A stretch of DNA of 64,000 bases. It comes from Pseudolabrys sp. Root1462 (GTDB lineage: Bacteria; Pseudomonadota; Alphaproteobacteria; Rhizobiales; Xanthobacteraceae). Both the position numbers and the translations under genes were made by a program. Below are positions 26,895 through 35,503 of this stretch, in pieces. The stretch lies in assembly GCF_001426945.1 (NCBI RefSeq), contig NZ_LMFS01000001.1, forward strand, positions 3,098,386 to 3,162,385. The letters are read 5' to 3'. Every line of letters begins with the position of its first letter. The stretch's first letter is position 1. The notes under the pieces are model-generated. The model was not told where the DNA came from and did no database searches. It worked only from the letters and a program-made list of their open reading frames with translations.

Positions 26895-27797
26895 ATGGAA
26901 TTACGCCACTTGAGGTATTTTGTTGCCGTCGCCGAAGAGCTGCATTTCGGCCGCGCCGCCGCGCGCCTCAACATCTCGGCGCCGACGCTCAGTCATCAGA
27001 TTCTGGCGCTGGAAGGATTGCTCGGCGCCAAGCTGTTCCTGCGCCGGACCAAGAGCGTGGTGACGCTGACGGCAACCGGCAAGCGCTTCCTGGTCGAGGC
27101 CTATGCCACCCTGGCACAGGCCGCCAATGCCGAGATGATCGGACGCCGTGCGGCGCGCGGCGATGTCGGATCGATCGCGCTCGGTTACATCTTTTCGGCC
27201 GGTCTCAGCGGCTTCGTGTCGCGAAACCTTGTGGCCTTTCGTGAGAACCATCCGGACGTGATGTTGCAGTTGCGGCGTCTCGTGACATTCGAACAGTTTC
27301 GCGCTCTGACTGACGACACGCTCGACGTCGGCTTTACTGCCGCGCCGCAGAGCTATCCCGCCGGTCTCACCGGGTTCGTCGTCGACCGTCAGCCCTATTA
27401 TGTCGCGATTCCCGAGCGCAATCCGCTCGCCAAGCGCAAACACATCACGCCGGAGGCCATCGCCGGCGAACCTTTCGTCGCAGTATCGCTGGAGATGGAA
27501 GTCGGCTTCGGTGGCGGCAACATCTCGGCGATCTCGCCGCCCGGCAAGTCGCTTCGCATCATCGAGCGCGCGCCGGACATCTTTTCGGTGCTGACCTTGT
27601 GCGCCGCCGGCGTCGGCTTGAGCGTCATGTCCGAACCGATGACGAACGCGCATGTGCCCGGCATCGTGTTCCGGAAGGTCGAAGGCGTCAGCCGCACGTT
27701 CGAACTTGCCCTGGTCTATCGTCGCAATGAAGCGGCGCCGGCCGTAAAGGCCTTCATCGAATTCATGCGGGCGCACGTGAAGCTCGCGCAGGCTTGA
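26895..27797 (+). CDS. LysR-family transcriptional regulator
   Basis: The 300-residue protein starts MELRHLRYFVAVAEELHFGR, the canonical LysR N-terminus, with the helix-turn-helix at about 18-40 and an inducer-binding domain at about 90-295. ATG at 26895 with a GGAG-type site four bases upstream is preferred over upstream in-frame starts. The 3' end overlaps the convergent dienelactone hydrolase gene by 35 bp, so transcription of the two may interfere. Its target may be the adjacent hydrolase/TctC genes, which is a guess from position. Confidence 0.93.
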   Translation: MELRHLRYFVAVAEELHFGRAAARLNISAPTLSHQILALEGLLGAKLFLRRTKSVVTLTATGKRFLVEAYATLAQAANAEMIGRRAARGDVGSIALGYIFSAGLSGFVSRNLVAFRENHPDVMLQLRRLVTFEQFRALTDDTLDVGFTAAPQSYPAGLTGFVVDRQPYYVAIPERNPLAKRKHITPEAIAGEPFVAVSLEMEVGFGGGNISAISPPGKSLRIIERAPDIFSVLTLCAAGVGLSVMSEPMTNAHVPGIVFRKVEGVSRTFELALVYRRNEAAPAVKAFIEFMRAHVKLAQA

Positions 27798-28557
27798 GCT
27801 GCCGCGCGAACATGGCGAAGGTCTCCTGCCAGTCGGTTTCGGTCGCCGCGGCGTCGTGAACGTCGCGGTCGGGCAACGAGTAGCCGTGATGCGCACCGCG
27901 GTGAAAGCTGGAGCGATAGGTCAGGTCGCTGCGACCCTTGAACGGCGCCTCGAGCGCGGCGAGAATCTGCGGTTCGCTGAAGCGGTCGTGTTCGCCATGG
28001 CCGCAATAGACCTCGCCTTTCATGCGATTGATCAGGCGATGCGGCGAGTCGGGCGCATCGGTGACCAGAAGCGTGCCATGGAAGCTCGAGGTCGCGCGAA
28101 TGCGATCGGGGAACGATTGGGCGGCGAAGAACCCGATCCGCCCGCCGAGGCAAAAGCCGACCGTCCCGGCCGGGCCCGTTGAAACCGGCTGCGTGCGGGC
28201 AAAATCGAAGATCGCCGACACGTCCGTCTCGATCATCTGTCGTGTCAGGCCACGGCCGAGCACCAGCATTTCCTGCTGCAGATTCTGCGGCAGCGTATCG
28301 AACGAGACCATGCGGCCCGCGGCGTTGCGCCGTTCGTATCGGATCCTGCCGCTGCGATAGTAGAGATTGGGGACGACGCAATAATAGCCGTGGCACGCGA
28401 CCTTGCGCGTGAGCGCAAACAGCTCCTCGCGCAGACCCCAGATGTCCATGAACATGATGACAAGGGGAAACGGACCGCCCTCGGCCGGCCACGCCGCGTA
28501 AGCGTCCATCGTTCCGTCGGCGGTCGGGATATCGATGGCGCGGCCGTTCACGTTCAT
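27763..28557 (-). CDS. Dienelactone hydrolase-family protein
   Basis: An alpha/beta hydrolase of the dienelactone hydrolase family, which opens lactones such as dienelactone in chlorocatechol breakdown, though many members act on other esters. The 264-residue protein has the Cys nucleophile in GFCLGGRIG, Asp/His in CGHGEHDRFS and the terminal His in HRGAHHGYS. It is preceded by the TctC gene on the same strand, 18 bp away, so the two are probably one operon. Confidence 0.88.
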   Translation of the reverse strand: MNVNGRAIDIPTADGTMDAYAAWPAEGGPFPLVIMFMDIWGLREELFALTRKVACHGYYCVVPNLYYRSGRIRYERRNAAGRMVSFDTLPQNLQQEMLVLGRGLTRQMIETDVSAIFDFARTQPVSTGPAGTVGFCLGGRIGFFAAQSFPDRIRATSSFHGTLLVTDAPDSPHRLINRMKGEVYCGHGEHDRFSEPQILAALEAPFKGRSDLTYRSSFHRGAHHGYSLPDRDVHDAAATETDWQETFAMFARQLKPARASRAPA

Positions 28558-28575
28558 GGGCGGCGGCGGCTTTCG

Positions 28576-29565
28576 TTACTGCTTCGGATTGGATGGCTGC
28601 AGGCGCTTGACGATGTCGCCCCAGGTCTTTCGATCGTCGGCCATTTGCGCGGTGACGCGCTCCGGCGATCCGCCCCACGGGGTCAGTCCAATACCGCTGA
28701 ACGCCTTTTTCGTCTCGGGCTTCTCGAGATAGGCGGCGATCGCGGCGTTGAGCCTGGCGATGATCGGCTTCGGTGTGCCGCGGGGCGCAAAGATCGCGTT
28801 CCACGTCGAACAGGTGAGGTCGATCCCGGATTCTTTCAGCGTCGGAACGTCGGGCGCGACATCGAGCCGCTGATCGGCGGCGACAGCCAGAACCTTCGTC
28901 GCCATCGTGCTCGGGCCGAAAGCCGGCGTGCCCAGCTCAATCTGCCCGCCGAGCAGGTCCTGCACCATCGGCGTCGCGCCGCGATAGTTGATGAAGTTGC
29001 CTTCGATGCCGAGCTTCTCGAGCAGCAACACGCCGCAGTATTGCCCCATCGTGCCGACGCCCGGCATGCCGATGTTCAGCCTGTTGCCGTTCCTGGCCGC
29101 CCAGGCCTTGAGCTCGGCGACGGTCGAGACGCCGATCTTCGGCGATGCCAGCACGCCGTTCGGTGTGGCGCCAATGAGAATGACCGGTTCGAAGTCTTTG
29201 TCGGCGTCGAAGCCGAGGTCCTTTTCAAGCATCGGCCTGAACACCATCGGCCCGATGGCGGTGACGACGAAGTCATAGCCTTCCGGCGGCGCCTTGGCCG
29301 TTGCCAGCAATCCGACGAGGCCGCTGCCGCCCGCTTTGGTTTCGACGACGAATGGCTGGCCGAACGATTCCGTCATCGCCTGGGCGATGGAGCGAACGGC
29401 GAAGTCCATCGTACCGCCGCCGGCGAAGGTCTGTGTCAGTGTGACCGTTCGCGTCGGCCATTCTGCCGCCTGGCCCGCCCGCGGGGTGCCGGCCAAAGCG
29501 ACCAACAGCGCGGCGGCGCAGACGTGGACGACCCTCATTCCAAGACGAACCAACCGGCCGGACAT
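28576..29565 (-). CDS. TctC/Bug-family periplasmic substrate-binding protein
   Basis: The 329-residue protein has a signal peptide (about 1-34, ending AGQAAEWP) and the Bug/TctC fold: WPTRTVTL-like first strand, the GGxxD-type FAGGGTMDFAVR segment and ETKAGGSGLVG. These bind carboxylates and other small acids in the periplasm, often for TctAB transporters. No TctA or TctB gene is adjacent; the neighbour is a dienelactone hydrolase, so the pair may serve uptake and hydrolysis of an aromatic or lactone compound. Ligand unknown. Confidence 0.9.
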   Translation of the reverse strand: MSGRLVRLGMRVVHVCAAALLVALAGTPRAGQAAEWPTRTVTLTQTFAGGGTMDFAVRSIAQAMTESFGQPFVVETKAGGSGLVGLLATAKAPPEGYDFVVTAIGPMVFRPMLEKDLGFDADKDFEPVILIGATPNGVLASPKIGVSTVAELKAWAARNGNRLNIGMPGVGTMGQYCGVLLLEKLGIEGNFINYRGATPMVQDLLGGQIELGTPAFGPSTMATKVLAVAADQRLDVAPDVPTLKESGIDLTCSTWNAIFAPRGTPKPIIARLNAAIAAYLEKPETKKAFSGIGLTPWGGSPERVTAQMADDRKTWGDIVKRLQPSNPKQ

Positions 29566-29690
29566 CGTACTGCCTCCCCCTGATGGCGCGAGACGGCTCC
29601 GTTACCCATCCTTTTATAAATAGCAGATAACGACGATACCCGCCACGCGCGCGGATTGTGAGCGACTCCGGCAGGCCGCCCTGGCGACGC

Positions 29691-30176
29691 TTAGTGGTCC
29701 TCACCCATCTCGCCGATGTGATGCTGCGAATAAAGCTGCACACCGAGCTTGGCGACGAGGTCGAGTTGCGTCTCGAGAAAGTCGATGTGGTGCTCTTCGT
29801 CCGACATCAGTTTCTCGAACAGGTCGCGCGTCACGTAATCCTTGACGCCGTTGCAGTAATGCGCGGCCTCCTGATAGAGCGCGCGCGCCGACAATTCGGC
29901 GGCAAGATCGCAGTCGAGGATCTCCTTGACGTCCTGGCCGATGTGCAGCGGATCGAGCACCTGCATGTTGGGGAAGCCGTCGAAGAATATGATGCGCTCG
30001 ATCAGCTTGTCGGCGTGCTCCATCTCCTCGATCGATTCCTTGCGCCACTGTTTGGCGAGATCCTTGAGGCCCCAATTGTCGAGCAGCCGGTAGTGCAGCC
30101 AGTACTGGTTGACGGCGGTCAGTTCATGGCGAAGCGCCTTGTTGAGGTACTCGATGACTTTGGCTTCGCCCTTCAT
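29691..30176 (-). CDS. bfr: Bacterioferritin
   Basis: Bfr forms a 24-subunit haem-containing shell that oxidises and stores iron. The 161-residue protein keeps the ferroxidase ligands E18, E51 and H54, with further acidic and His ligands in the C-terminal half (DEEHHIDF), and the haem ligand M52 in EEMEHAD. Length is typical. The bacterioferritin-associated ferredoxin gene lies 169 bp upstream on the same strand, so mobilisation and storage functions are paired. Confidence 0.97.
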   Translation of the reverse strand: MKGEAKVIEYLNKALRHELTAVNQYWLHYRLLDNWGLKDLAKQWRKESIEEMEHADKLIERIIFFDGFPNMQVLDPLHIGQDVKEILDCDLAAELSARALYQEAAHYCNGVKDYVTRDLFEKLMSDEEHHIDFLETQLDLVAKLGVQLYSQHHIGEMGEDH

Positions 30177-30345
30177 GCGCCTGACATCCTCTTTTGAGCC
30201 GGCCCCGCCGCCACGTAGTCGTCGCGCGTGCCGCCGGCGTTACTTTGTCTCAAGAACAATTCAACGAACGGCGCACCCGGTCAAGTTTGCGGGGCGCGGC
30301 CGGCCGCGCGTCCGCGCCGTCATGCGGTTCGTTATGTAAAAGCGG

Positions 30346-30570
30346 TCAATCGCGCTGCGGCGCATGGGCCGCGCAGGCGCAGCCCGACGGACAGGCACCG
30401 GCGGCGCCCAACGCTTCGTTCATGATCTTGCGGATGGTGCGCGCGCAGCGGCCGCACTGGGCGCTGCAGCCGAGGCAGCCATAGACCTGCCCGGTCGTGC
30501 GCGGCGCCGAACTGGCGCAGGCGCTGCGAACGGCCTTGTCGCTCAATACGTTGCAGGAACAGACGATCAT
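30346..30570 (-). CDS. bfd: Bacterioferritin-associated ferredoxin
   Basis: Bfd is a [2Fe-2S] protein that reduces the iron core of bacterioferritin to release Fe2+. The 74-residue protein begins MIVCSCNVLSD with ligands C4 and C6, and C39 and C42 in CSAQCGRC. It also has C18, C32, C35 and an extra Cys-rich tail (C60, C64, C66), longer than E. coli Bfd. ATG at 30570 gives the family start; an upstream extension is not conserved-looking. An Irr-like box lies 88 bp upstream. Confidence 0.92.
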   Translation of the reverse strand: MIVCSCNVLSDKAVRSACASSAPRTTGQVYGCLGCSAQCGRCARTIRKIMNEALGAAGACPSGCACAAHAPQRD

Positions 30571-30657
30571 CGAAGAACCCGGCTTTACGCTCAACCCGCT
30601 GTGGATTTCGCGGAATTGGCTAAAGCCCGCCTTGCGCCAAGTCAAAGCAATTCGCTG

Positions 30658-30674
30658 TTTAAAAGAGTTCTAAT
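30658..30674 (-). promoter_or_regulatory. Irr-type iron control element (ICE-like) upstream of bfd
   Basis: TTTAAAA-GAG-TTCTAAT matches the rhizobial Irr/ICE consensus TTTAGAA-N3-TTCTAAA at 12 of 14 defined positions and lies in the promoter region of bfd. Irr represses iron-storage genes when iron is scarce, which fits the target. Function inferred. Confidence 0.55.
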
Positions 30675-30846
30675 CTATTGAAATATAACGATTTTTTGTC
30701 CTCTCCCAGTTCGGAATTATTCCAGGCAGCCCACAAATATCCTGCCATTGGAAGGGCTTAACGACAGTCGAAAAATAGTGGCGCGGAGCCGGCTCGCGCG
30801 AACCGGATCCGTGCGCATTTCCCGTTTTCGCGAAGCCGGTGTGCGC

Positions 30847-32190
30847 TTACGCCGCAACCTTGGTCAGCGCGTCGATGACGCTGTCGACGGCGGCTTCGAC
30901 CACCGCCTTGTCGTCACCCTCGCCCATGACGCGGATCACCGGCTCGGTGCCGGACGGGCGCACCAGCAGGCGGCCGTTGCGGCCGAGCTTCTGCTCGGCG
31001 CTGGCGATCGCGGTCTTGACGCCGGCATTCTCCAGCGGCTTGCCGGCCTTGAAGCGCACGTTCTTGAGAACCTGCGGCAGCGGGTCGAAACGATGACAGA
31101 CTTCCGACACCGGCTTGTCGCGGCGTTTGACCACCGCGAGCACCTGGAGCGCCGCCACCAGACCGTCGCCGGTGGTGGTATAATCGGACAGGATGATGTG
31201 GCCGGATTGCTCGCCGCCGACATTGTAACCGTCGGCGCGCATGCGCTCGAGCACGTAGCGGTCGCCGACCGGCGTGCGCAGGAGGTCGAGGCCGATGCTG
31301 CCGAGGTAACGTTCGAGGCCGAGATTCGACATCACCGTCGAGACGATGCCCGGCTTGGTAAGGCGGCCGTCTTCCTTGAAGCTTTCGGCGATCACGGCCA
31401 TCAGCTGGTCGCCGTCAACGATGTGACCGCGCTCGTCGATGATCATGACGCGATCGGCGTCGCCATCGAGCGCGATGCCGATGTCGGCGCGCATCTCGCG
31501 GACCTTGCGAGAAATGGCGGCGAGATCAGTCGAGCCGCACTCCTTGTTGATGTTGAAGCCGTCCGGTTCGACGCCGATCTCGATGACGTCGGCGCCCATT
31601 TCCCACAGCGCGCCGGGCGCGACCTTGTAAGCGGCGCCATTGGCGCAATCGACGACGACGCGCAGGCCATCGAGCGAGAGGTGGCGCGGCAGCGTCAGCT
31701 TGGCGAATTCGATGTAGCGGTCCTGCACGCCGTCGATGCGGCGGGCGCGGCCGAGATCGTGGCTCTCGGCGAGCTGTTTGGTCAGGTCGGAATCGAGCAG
31801 TTCCTCGATCTTCAGTTCGACTTCGTCCGACAGCTTGAAGCCGTCCGGGCCGAACAGCTTGATGCCGTTGTCGTCGAACGGGTTGTGCGAGGCGGAAATC
31901 ATGACGCCGAGATCGGCGCGCATCGAGCGCGACAGCATGCCGACCGCCGGCGTCGGAATCGGGCCGGTGAGCAGCACGTCCATGCCGACCGACGTGAAGC
32001 CGGCAACCAAGGCGTTCTCGATCATGTAGCCGGACAGGCGGGTATCCTTGCCGATCAGCACGCGATGGCGGTGATCGCCGGTACGGAACATCAATCCGGC
32101 GGCCTGCCCGACCCTCAGGGCCAGCTCCGGCGTAATAACCTTGTTGGCACGCCCACGAATACCGTCGGTGCCGAAATAACGACGAACCAT
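30847..32190 (-). CDS. glmM: Phosphoglucosamine mutase
   Basis: GlmM interconverts glucosamine-6-phosphate and glucosamine-1-phosphate for UDP-GlcNAc, peptidoglycan and lipopolysaccharide. The 447-residue protein starts [13 protein letters not shown], has the phosphoserine loop [12 protein letters not shown] (S101), the Mg-binding DGDADR, and the C-terminal phosphate loop RPSGTEP. ATG at 32190 follows AAGGGG at eight bases; the GTG three codons earlier is an alternative. It appears as a single gene here; folP/ftsH, its usual neighbours in other alphas, are absent. Confidence 0.96.
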   Translation of the reverse strand: MVRRYFGTDGIRGRANKVITPELALRVGQAAGLMFRTGDHRHRVLIGKDTRLSGYMIENALVAGFTSVGMDVLLTGPIPTPAVGMLSRSMRADLGVMISASHNPFDDNGIKLFGPDGFKLSDEVELKIEELLDSDLTKQLAESHDLGRARRIDGVQDRYIEFAKLTLPRHLSLDGLRVVVDCANGAAYKVAPGALWEMGADVIEIGVEPDGFNINKECGSTDLAAISRKVREMRADIGIALDGDADRVMIIDERGHIVDGDQLMAVIAESFKEDGRLTKPGIVSTVMSNLGLERYLGSIGLDLLRTPVGDRYVLERMRADGYNVGGEQSGHIILSDYTTTGDGLVAALQVLAVVKRRDKPVSEVCHRFDPLPQVLKNVRFKAGKPLENAGVKTAIASAEQKLGRNGRLLVRPSGTEPVIRVMGEGDDKAVVEAAVDSVIDALTKVAA

Positions 32191-32524
32191 CTCACTCACC
32201 CCTTGAGACCCGGCCGGATCCTTAACGTCCTCCTGTCCCGGGAGGCGTCGTTATTGGCCGAATGCAGCCGCGGGTCCAGTCCCTCAGACCCGCGCGCCAT
32301 GTCATATTACGTGCAATACCTTGCTCTTACGTCAAAAATTGTGAGTAATCATTACCGGCCGCGGTTAAGGTTCCACCAGTCAACGCCATGCGCCTGCCCG
32401 GAAAACCCGCGGGATATGGCCGCCCTGGGGGCTGTGTTAACGGTTTTCCCGGTCATGCCGGTCAAAACGGCACCACGGCCGGTCAAAAAACGGCACCAGA
32501 GAGAAACGCCCGACGAGAAGCCTC
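32191..32524. other. Divergent intergenic region (glmM / lldD-like) with a direct repeat
   Basis: No gene is supported. Two copies of CCGGTCAA(AA)AACGGCACCA lie at 32458-32475 and 32479-32498, 21 bp apart, ending 26 bp before the start at 32525, where a regulator or the 5' leader could use them. Promoters for both genes must lie here. Confidence 0.45.
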
Positions 32525-33688
32525 ATGAAAATCGCCGCCTGCATCGACGATCTGCGCGCCATCGCCAAGCGGCGCGTGCCGCGCGCATTTTATGACTACG
32601 CCGCGTCCGGCTCGTACAGCGAGCAGACCTTGCGCGCCAACCGCGCCGACCTCGAAGCCATCATCCTGAAGCAGCGCGTGCTGGTCGACGTCTCGGCGCG
32701 CGACCTGTCCACCACTGTGCTCGGCAAGAAGCTGGCGGCGCCGCTGATCCTGGCGCCGGTCGGCCTGCTCGGCATGCAACATGGCGACGGCGAAATCCTG
32801 TCGGCCCGCGCCGCCAACGACGCCGGCATCCCGTTCACGCTGTCGACCATGTCGATCGGCTCGATCGAACAGGTCGCCGAGGCAACCGGCCAGCCGTTCT
32901 GGTTCCAGCTCTACGTCATCAAGGACCGCGACTTCTCCAAGCAACTGATGGACCGCGCCCTCAAGGCCAAGGTCGATACGCTGGTGCTGACGGTCGATCT
33001 GCAGGTGCTCGGCCAGCGCCATCGCGACATCTATAATGGCCTCACCGTACCGCCGGAATTCCGCATCAAGAACGTCATCGACATCGCCACCAAGCCGGCC
33101 TGGGCCTGGAGCGTGCTCAACGCCAAGAGCTGGACCTTCGGCAACATCGCCGGCCACGTGCCGGGCATGGAGAGCGTCAACTCGCTGTCCGGCTGGACGC
33201 AGGCGCAGTTCGATCCGGCGCTGAACTGGACGGACCTCGACTGGATCCGCAAATACTGGCCGGGCAAGCTGGTGATCAAGGGCATCCTCGACGTCGATGA
33301 CGCGCGCCGCGCGGTCGAACTCGGCGCCGACGGCATCGTGGTGTCGAACCACGGCGGCCGCCAGCTCGATGGCACGTCGTCATCGATCCGCATGCTGCCG
33401 CGCGTCGTCGATGCGGTCGGCGGTCAAACCGAAATCCTGTTCGACGGCGGCATCCGCACCGGCGCCGACATCGAACGCGCGCTGGCGCTCGGCGCCAAGG
33501 CGGTGATGATCGGCCGCGCTTATGCTTGGGGCCTCGGGGCGCTCGGCGGGCCCGGCGTCGCCAAGGCGATCGACATTCTCAAGAAGGAGCTCAGCGTCAC
33601 CATGGCGCTCACCGGCGTCGGCCGCATTTCCGAGATCGACGGCCGCGTCATCGAGGGCGGCACCGTGCGGGCGAAGGCGGCGGAGTAG
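32525..33688 (+). CDS. FMN-dependent alpha-hydroxy-acid oxidase/dehydrogenase (LldD-like)
   Basis: The 387-residue protein is of the flavocytochrome b2/L-lactate dehydrogenase family, which oxidises L-2-hydroxyacids with FMN. It keeps the catalytic His in SNHGGRQLDG (H276) and R279, YDYAASGS near the N-terminus, LAPVG, and the FMN phosphate site FDGGIRTGADI. Length fits LldD, but lactate, mandelate and other hydroxyacids cannot be told apart from the sequence. It stands before a palindromic repeat and a thioesterase gene. Confidence 0.9.
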   Translation: MKIAACIDDLRAIAKRRVPRAFYDYAASGSYSEQTLRANRADLEAIILKQRVLVDVSARDLSTTVLGKKLAAPLILAPVGLLGMQHGDGEILSARAANDAGIPFTLSTMSIGSIEQVAEATGQPFWFQLYVIKDRDFSKQLMDRALKAKVDTLVLTVDLQVLGQRHRDIYNGLTVPPEFRIKNVIDIATKPAWAWSVLNAKSWTFGNIAGHVPGMESVNSLSGWTQAQFDPALNWTDLDWIRKYWPGKLVIKGILDVDDARRAVELGADGIVVSNHGGRQLDGTSSSIRMLPRVVDAVGGQTEILFDGGIRTGADIERALALGAKAVMIGRAYAWGLGALGGPGVAKAIDILKKELSVTMALTGVGRISEIDGRVIEGGTVRAKAAE

Positions 33689-33713
33689 GTCGAATCGTCA
33701 GAATTGCCGTATC

Positions 33714-33807
33714 CTCCGTTCGTCCCCGCGAAAGCGGGAATCCATCTGAGCCGGCAGCGCCCTCACGTTCGATTTCTGGACCCCCGCTTTCGCTGGGGCG
33801 AACGGAG
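33714..33807. repeat. Palindromic repeat, family B, copy 1
   Basis: A ~94-bp imperfect palindrome starting CTCCGTTCGTCCCCGCGAAA and ending in TTTCGCTGGGGCGAACGGAG, with inner arms GCGGGAATCCA. A second copy lies at 34275-34357, and the two flank the thioesterase gene exactly. Confidence 0.85.
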
Positions 33808-33833
33808 TTTGTTGCTGGCGAGTCGAGAACATC

Positions 33834-34268
33834 ATGCCCCGTCCCCAACCGCTCCCCCTCGCCGCCTTCCCTTACGTCGCCGACATCACGACGCGGTGGA
33901 TGGACAACGACGTCTACGGCCACATCAACAACGTCACCTATTACTCGTTCTTCGACACCGTGGTGGCGAACTGGCTGATCGAGAGCGGCGTGCTCGACAT
34001 CGCGACGAGCCCGGTGGTCGGCCTCGTCGTCGATACGCAGTGCAGCTATTTTGCCTCGATCGCCTTTCCCGACCGGGTGCGCGCCGGCCTGCGCGTCGCC
34101 CATGTCGGCACCTCGAGCGTGCGCTACGAGATCGGCATCTTCCGCAATGACGATCAGGCCGCCGCGGCGCAGGGCCACTTCGTGCATGTCTATGTCGAGC
34201 GCGCCAGCAACAAGCCGATGCCGCTGAGCGACAAGCACAAGAAGGCGCTGGAGGGATTGAGGGCGTAA
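33834..34268 (+). CDS. Acyl-CoA thioesterase, hot-dog fold (4HBT family)
   Basis: The 144-residue protein has the 4-hydroxybenzoyl-CoA thioesterase signature: [20 protein letters not shown], with the catalytic Asp in D-x-D/Y-G-H-x-N-N (about residues 25-32), then the hot-dog strands. Members hydrolyse acyl-CoA thioesters; the substrate is open. It is bracketed by family B palindromic repeats, which may act as transcription boundaries, and is oriented with the upstream FMN enzyme, convergent to the flavin oxidoreductase gene. Confidence 0.92.
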   Translation: MPRPQPLPLAAFPYVADITTRWMDNDVYGHINNVTYYSFFDTVVANWLIESGVLDIATSPVVGLVVDTQCSYFASIAFPDRVRAGLRVAHVGTSSVRYEIGIFRNDDQAAAAQGHFVHVYVERASNKPMPLSDKHKKALEGLRA

Positions 34269-34274
34269 GCCACA

Positions 34275-34357
34275 AACTCCGTTCATTCCCGCGCAAGCGG
34301 GAATCCAGTTCTTGTATTCAGCACTGGGTCCCCGCTTTCGCGGGGACGTACGGAGTT
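34275..34357. repeat. Palindromic repeat, family B, copy 2
   Basis: An ~83-bp imperfect palindrome starting AACTCCGTTCATTCCCGCGC and ending CGCGGGGACGTACGGAGTT, sharing the arms GCGGGAATCCA and CCCCGCTTTCG with the copy at 33714-33807. Placed between convergent genes, its hairpin may act as a terminator. Confidence 0.85.
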
Positions 34358-34360
34358 ACT

Positions 34361-35380
34361 TCACCGCCAGCCCATGCCCGGCGCGACGTGCTTGAGGATC
34401 GCCTCGATGACATGCGCGTTGTATTCGACGCCGAGCTGGTTCGGCACCGTGAGCAGCAGCGTATCGGCTTCGGCGATCGCCTCGTCCTGCTTCAACTGTT
34501 CGATCAAGGCATCCGGTTCGGCGGCGTAGGAGCGGCCGAAGATCGCGCGCTCCTTCTCACCCAGGAATCCGACCTGATCCTGACTCTCGTCGCGGCCGAA
34601 ATACATGCGGTCGCGATCCGACACCAAAGCGAAGATCGAACGCGACACCGAGACGCGCGGCGTGCGCGTGTGGCCGGCCGCCTTCCACGCCTCGCGATAC
34701 AGCCTGATCTGCTTGGCCTGCTGGACATGGAACGGCTCGCCGCTCTCGTCGATCTTCAGCGTCGAGGATTGCAGGTTCATGCCGAGCTTGGCCGCCCATT
34801 CGGCGGTGGCGTTGGTGCCGGCGCCCCACCAGATGCGCTCGCGCAATCCCTCGGAGAACGGCTCGAGCCGCAGCGGCCCCGGCGGATTGGAGAACATCGG
34901 CCGCGGGTTCGGCTTGGCGAAGCCTTCGCCCTTGAGCACTTCGAGAAACACTTCTGTATGCCGCCGCGCCATGTCGGCGTCGCTCTCGCCCTCGGGCGGC
35001 GCATAGCCGAAATAGCGGAAACCGTCGATCACCTGCTCGGGCGAGCCGCGCGAAATGCCGAGCTGCAGGCGGCCGCCGGCGATGAGATCGGCGCTGCCGG
35101 CATCCTCGGCCATGTAGAGCGGGTTCTCATAACGCATGTCGATGACGGCGGTGCCGATCTCGATGCGCTTGGTGCGCGCGCCGATGGCGGCGAGCAGCGG
35201 AAACGGCGAGGCGAGCTGCCGGGCGAAATGGTGGACGCGGAAATAGGCGCCGTCGGCGCCCAGCTCCTCGGCCGCGACGGCCAGCTCGATGGATTGCAGC
35301 AGCGCGTCGGACGCCGAGCGCGTGCCCGACTGCGGCGACGGGGTCCAGTGACCGAAGGAGAGGAAGCCGATGTGTTTCAT
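34361..35380 (-). CDS. LLM-class flavin-dependent oxidoreductase
   Basis: A luciferase-like monooxygenase-family enzyme that uses reduced FMN or F420. The 339-residue protein begins MKHIGFLSFGHW, typical of the family, with the beta-barrel core including RIEIGTAVIDMRYENPL and GRLQLGISRGSP. ATG at 35380 follows GGAG-rich DNA and gives the conserved start; a longer extension is not needed. The substrate is unknown, and no flavin reductase is adjacent. Confidence 0.9.
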   Translation of the reverse strand: MKHIGFLSFGHWTPSPQSGTRSASDALLQSIELAVAAEELGADGAYFRVHHFARQLASPFPLLAAIGARTKRIEIGTAVIDMRYENPLYMAEDAGSADLIAGGRLQLGISRGSPEQVIDGFRYFGYAPPEGESDADMARRHTEVFLEVLKGEGFAKPNPRPMFSNPPGPLRLEPFSEGLRERIWWGAGTNATAEWAAKLGMNLQSSTLKIDESGEPFHVQQAKQIRLYREAWKAAGHTRTPRVSVSRSIFALVSDRDRMYFGRDESQDQVGFLGEKERAIFGRSYAAEPDALIEQLKQDEAIAEADTLLLTVPNQLGVEYNAHVIEAILKHVAPGMGWR

Positions 35381-35503
35381 GGCCGGTATATGGGACGGCG
35401 GCGGCGGCTTGTCTAATAGGCACAAACGTTAGCCTGTACCGGGGGCAGAGAGTAGCCAGGGTCCCCTTGCCATCCTCCCCCTTTCCATGCCCCCATTCCG
35501 CCC

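Noticed and set aside
30177-30345. A second Irr box between bfd and bfr
   Set aside because: No sequence close to TTTAGAA-N3-TTCTAAA was found there.
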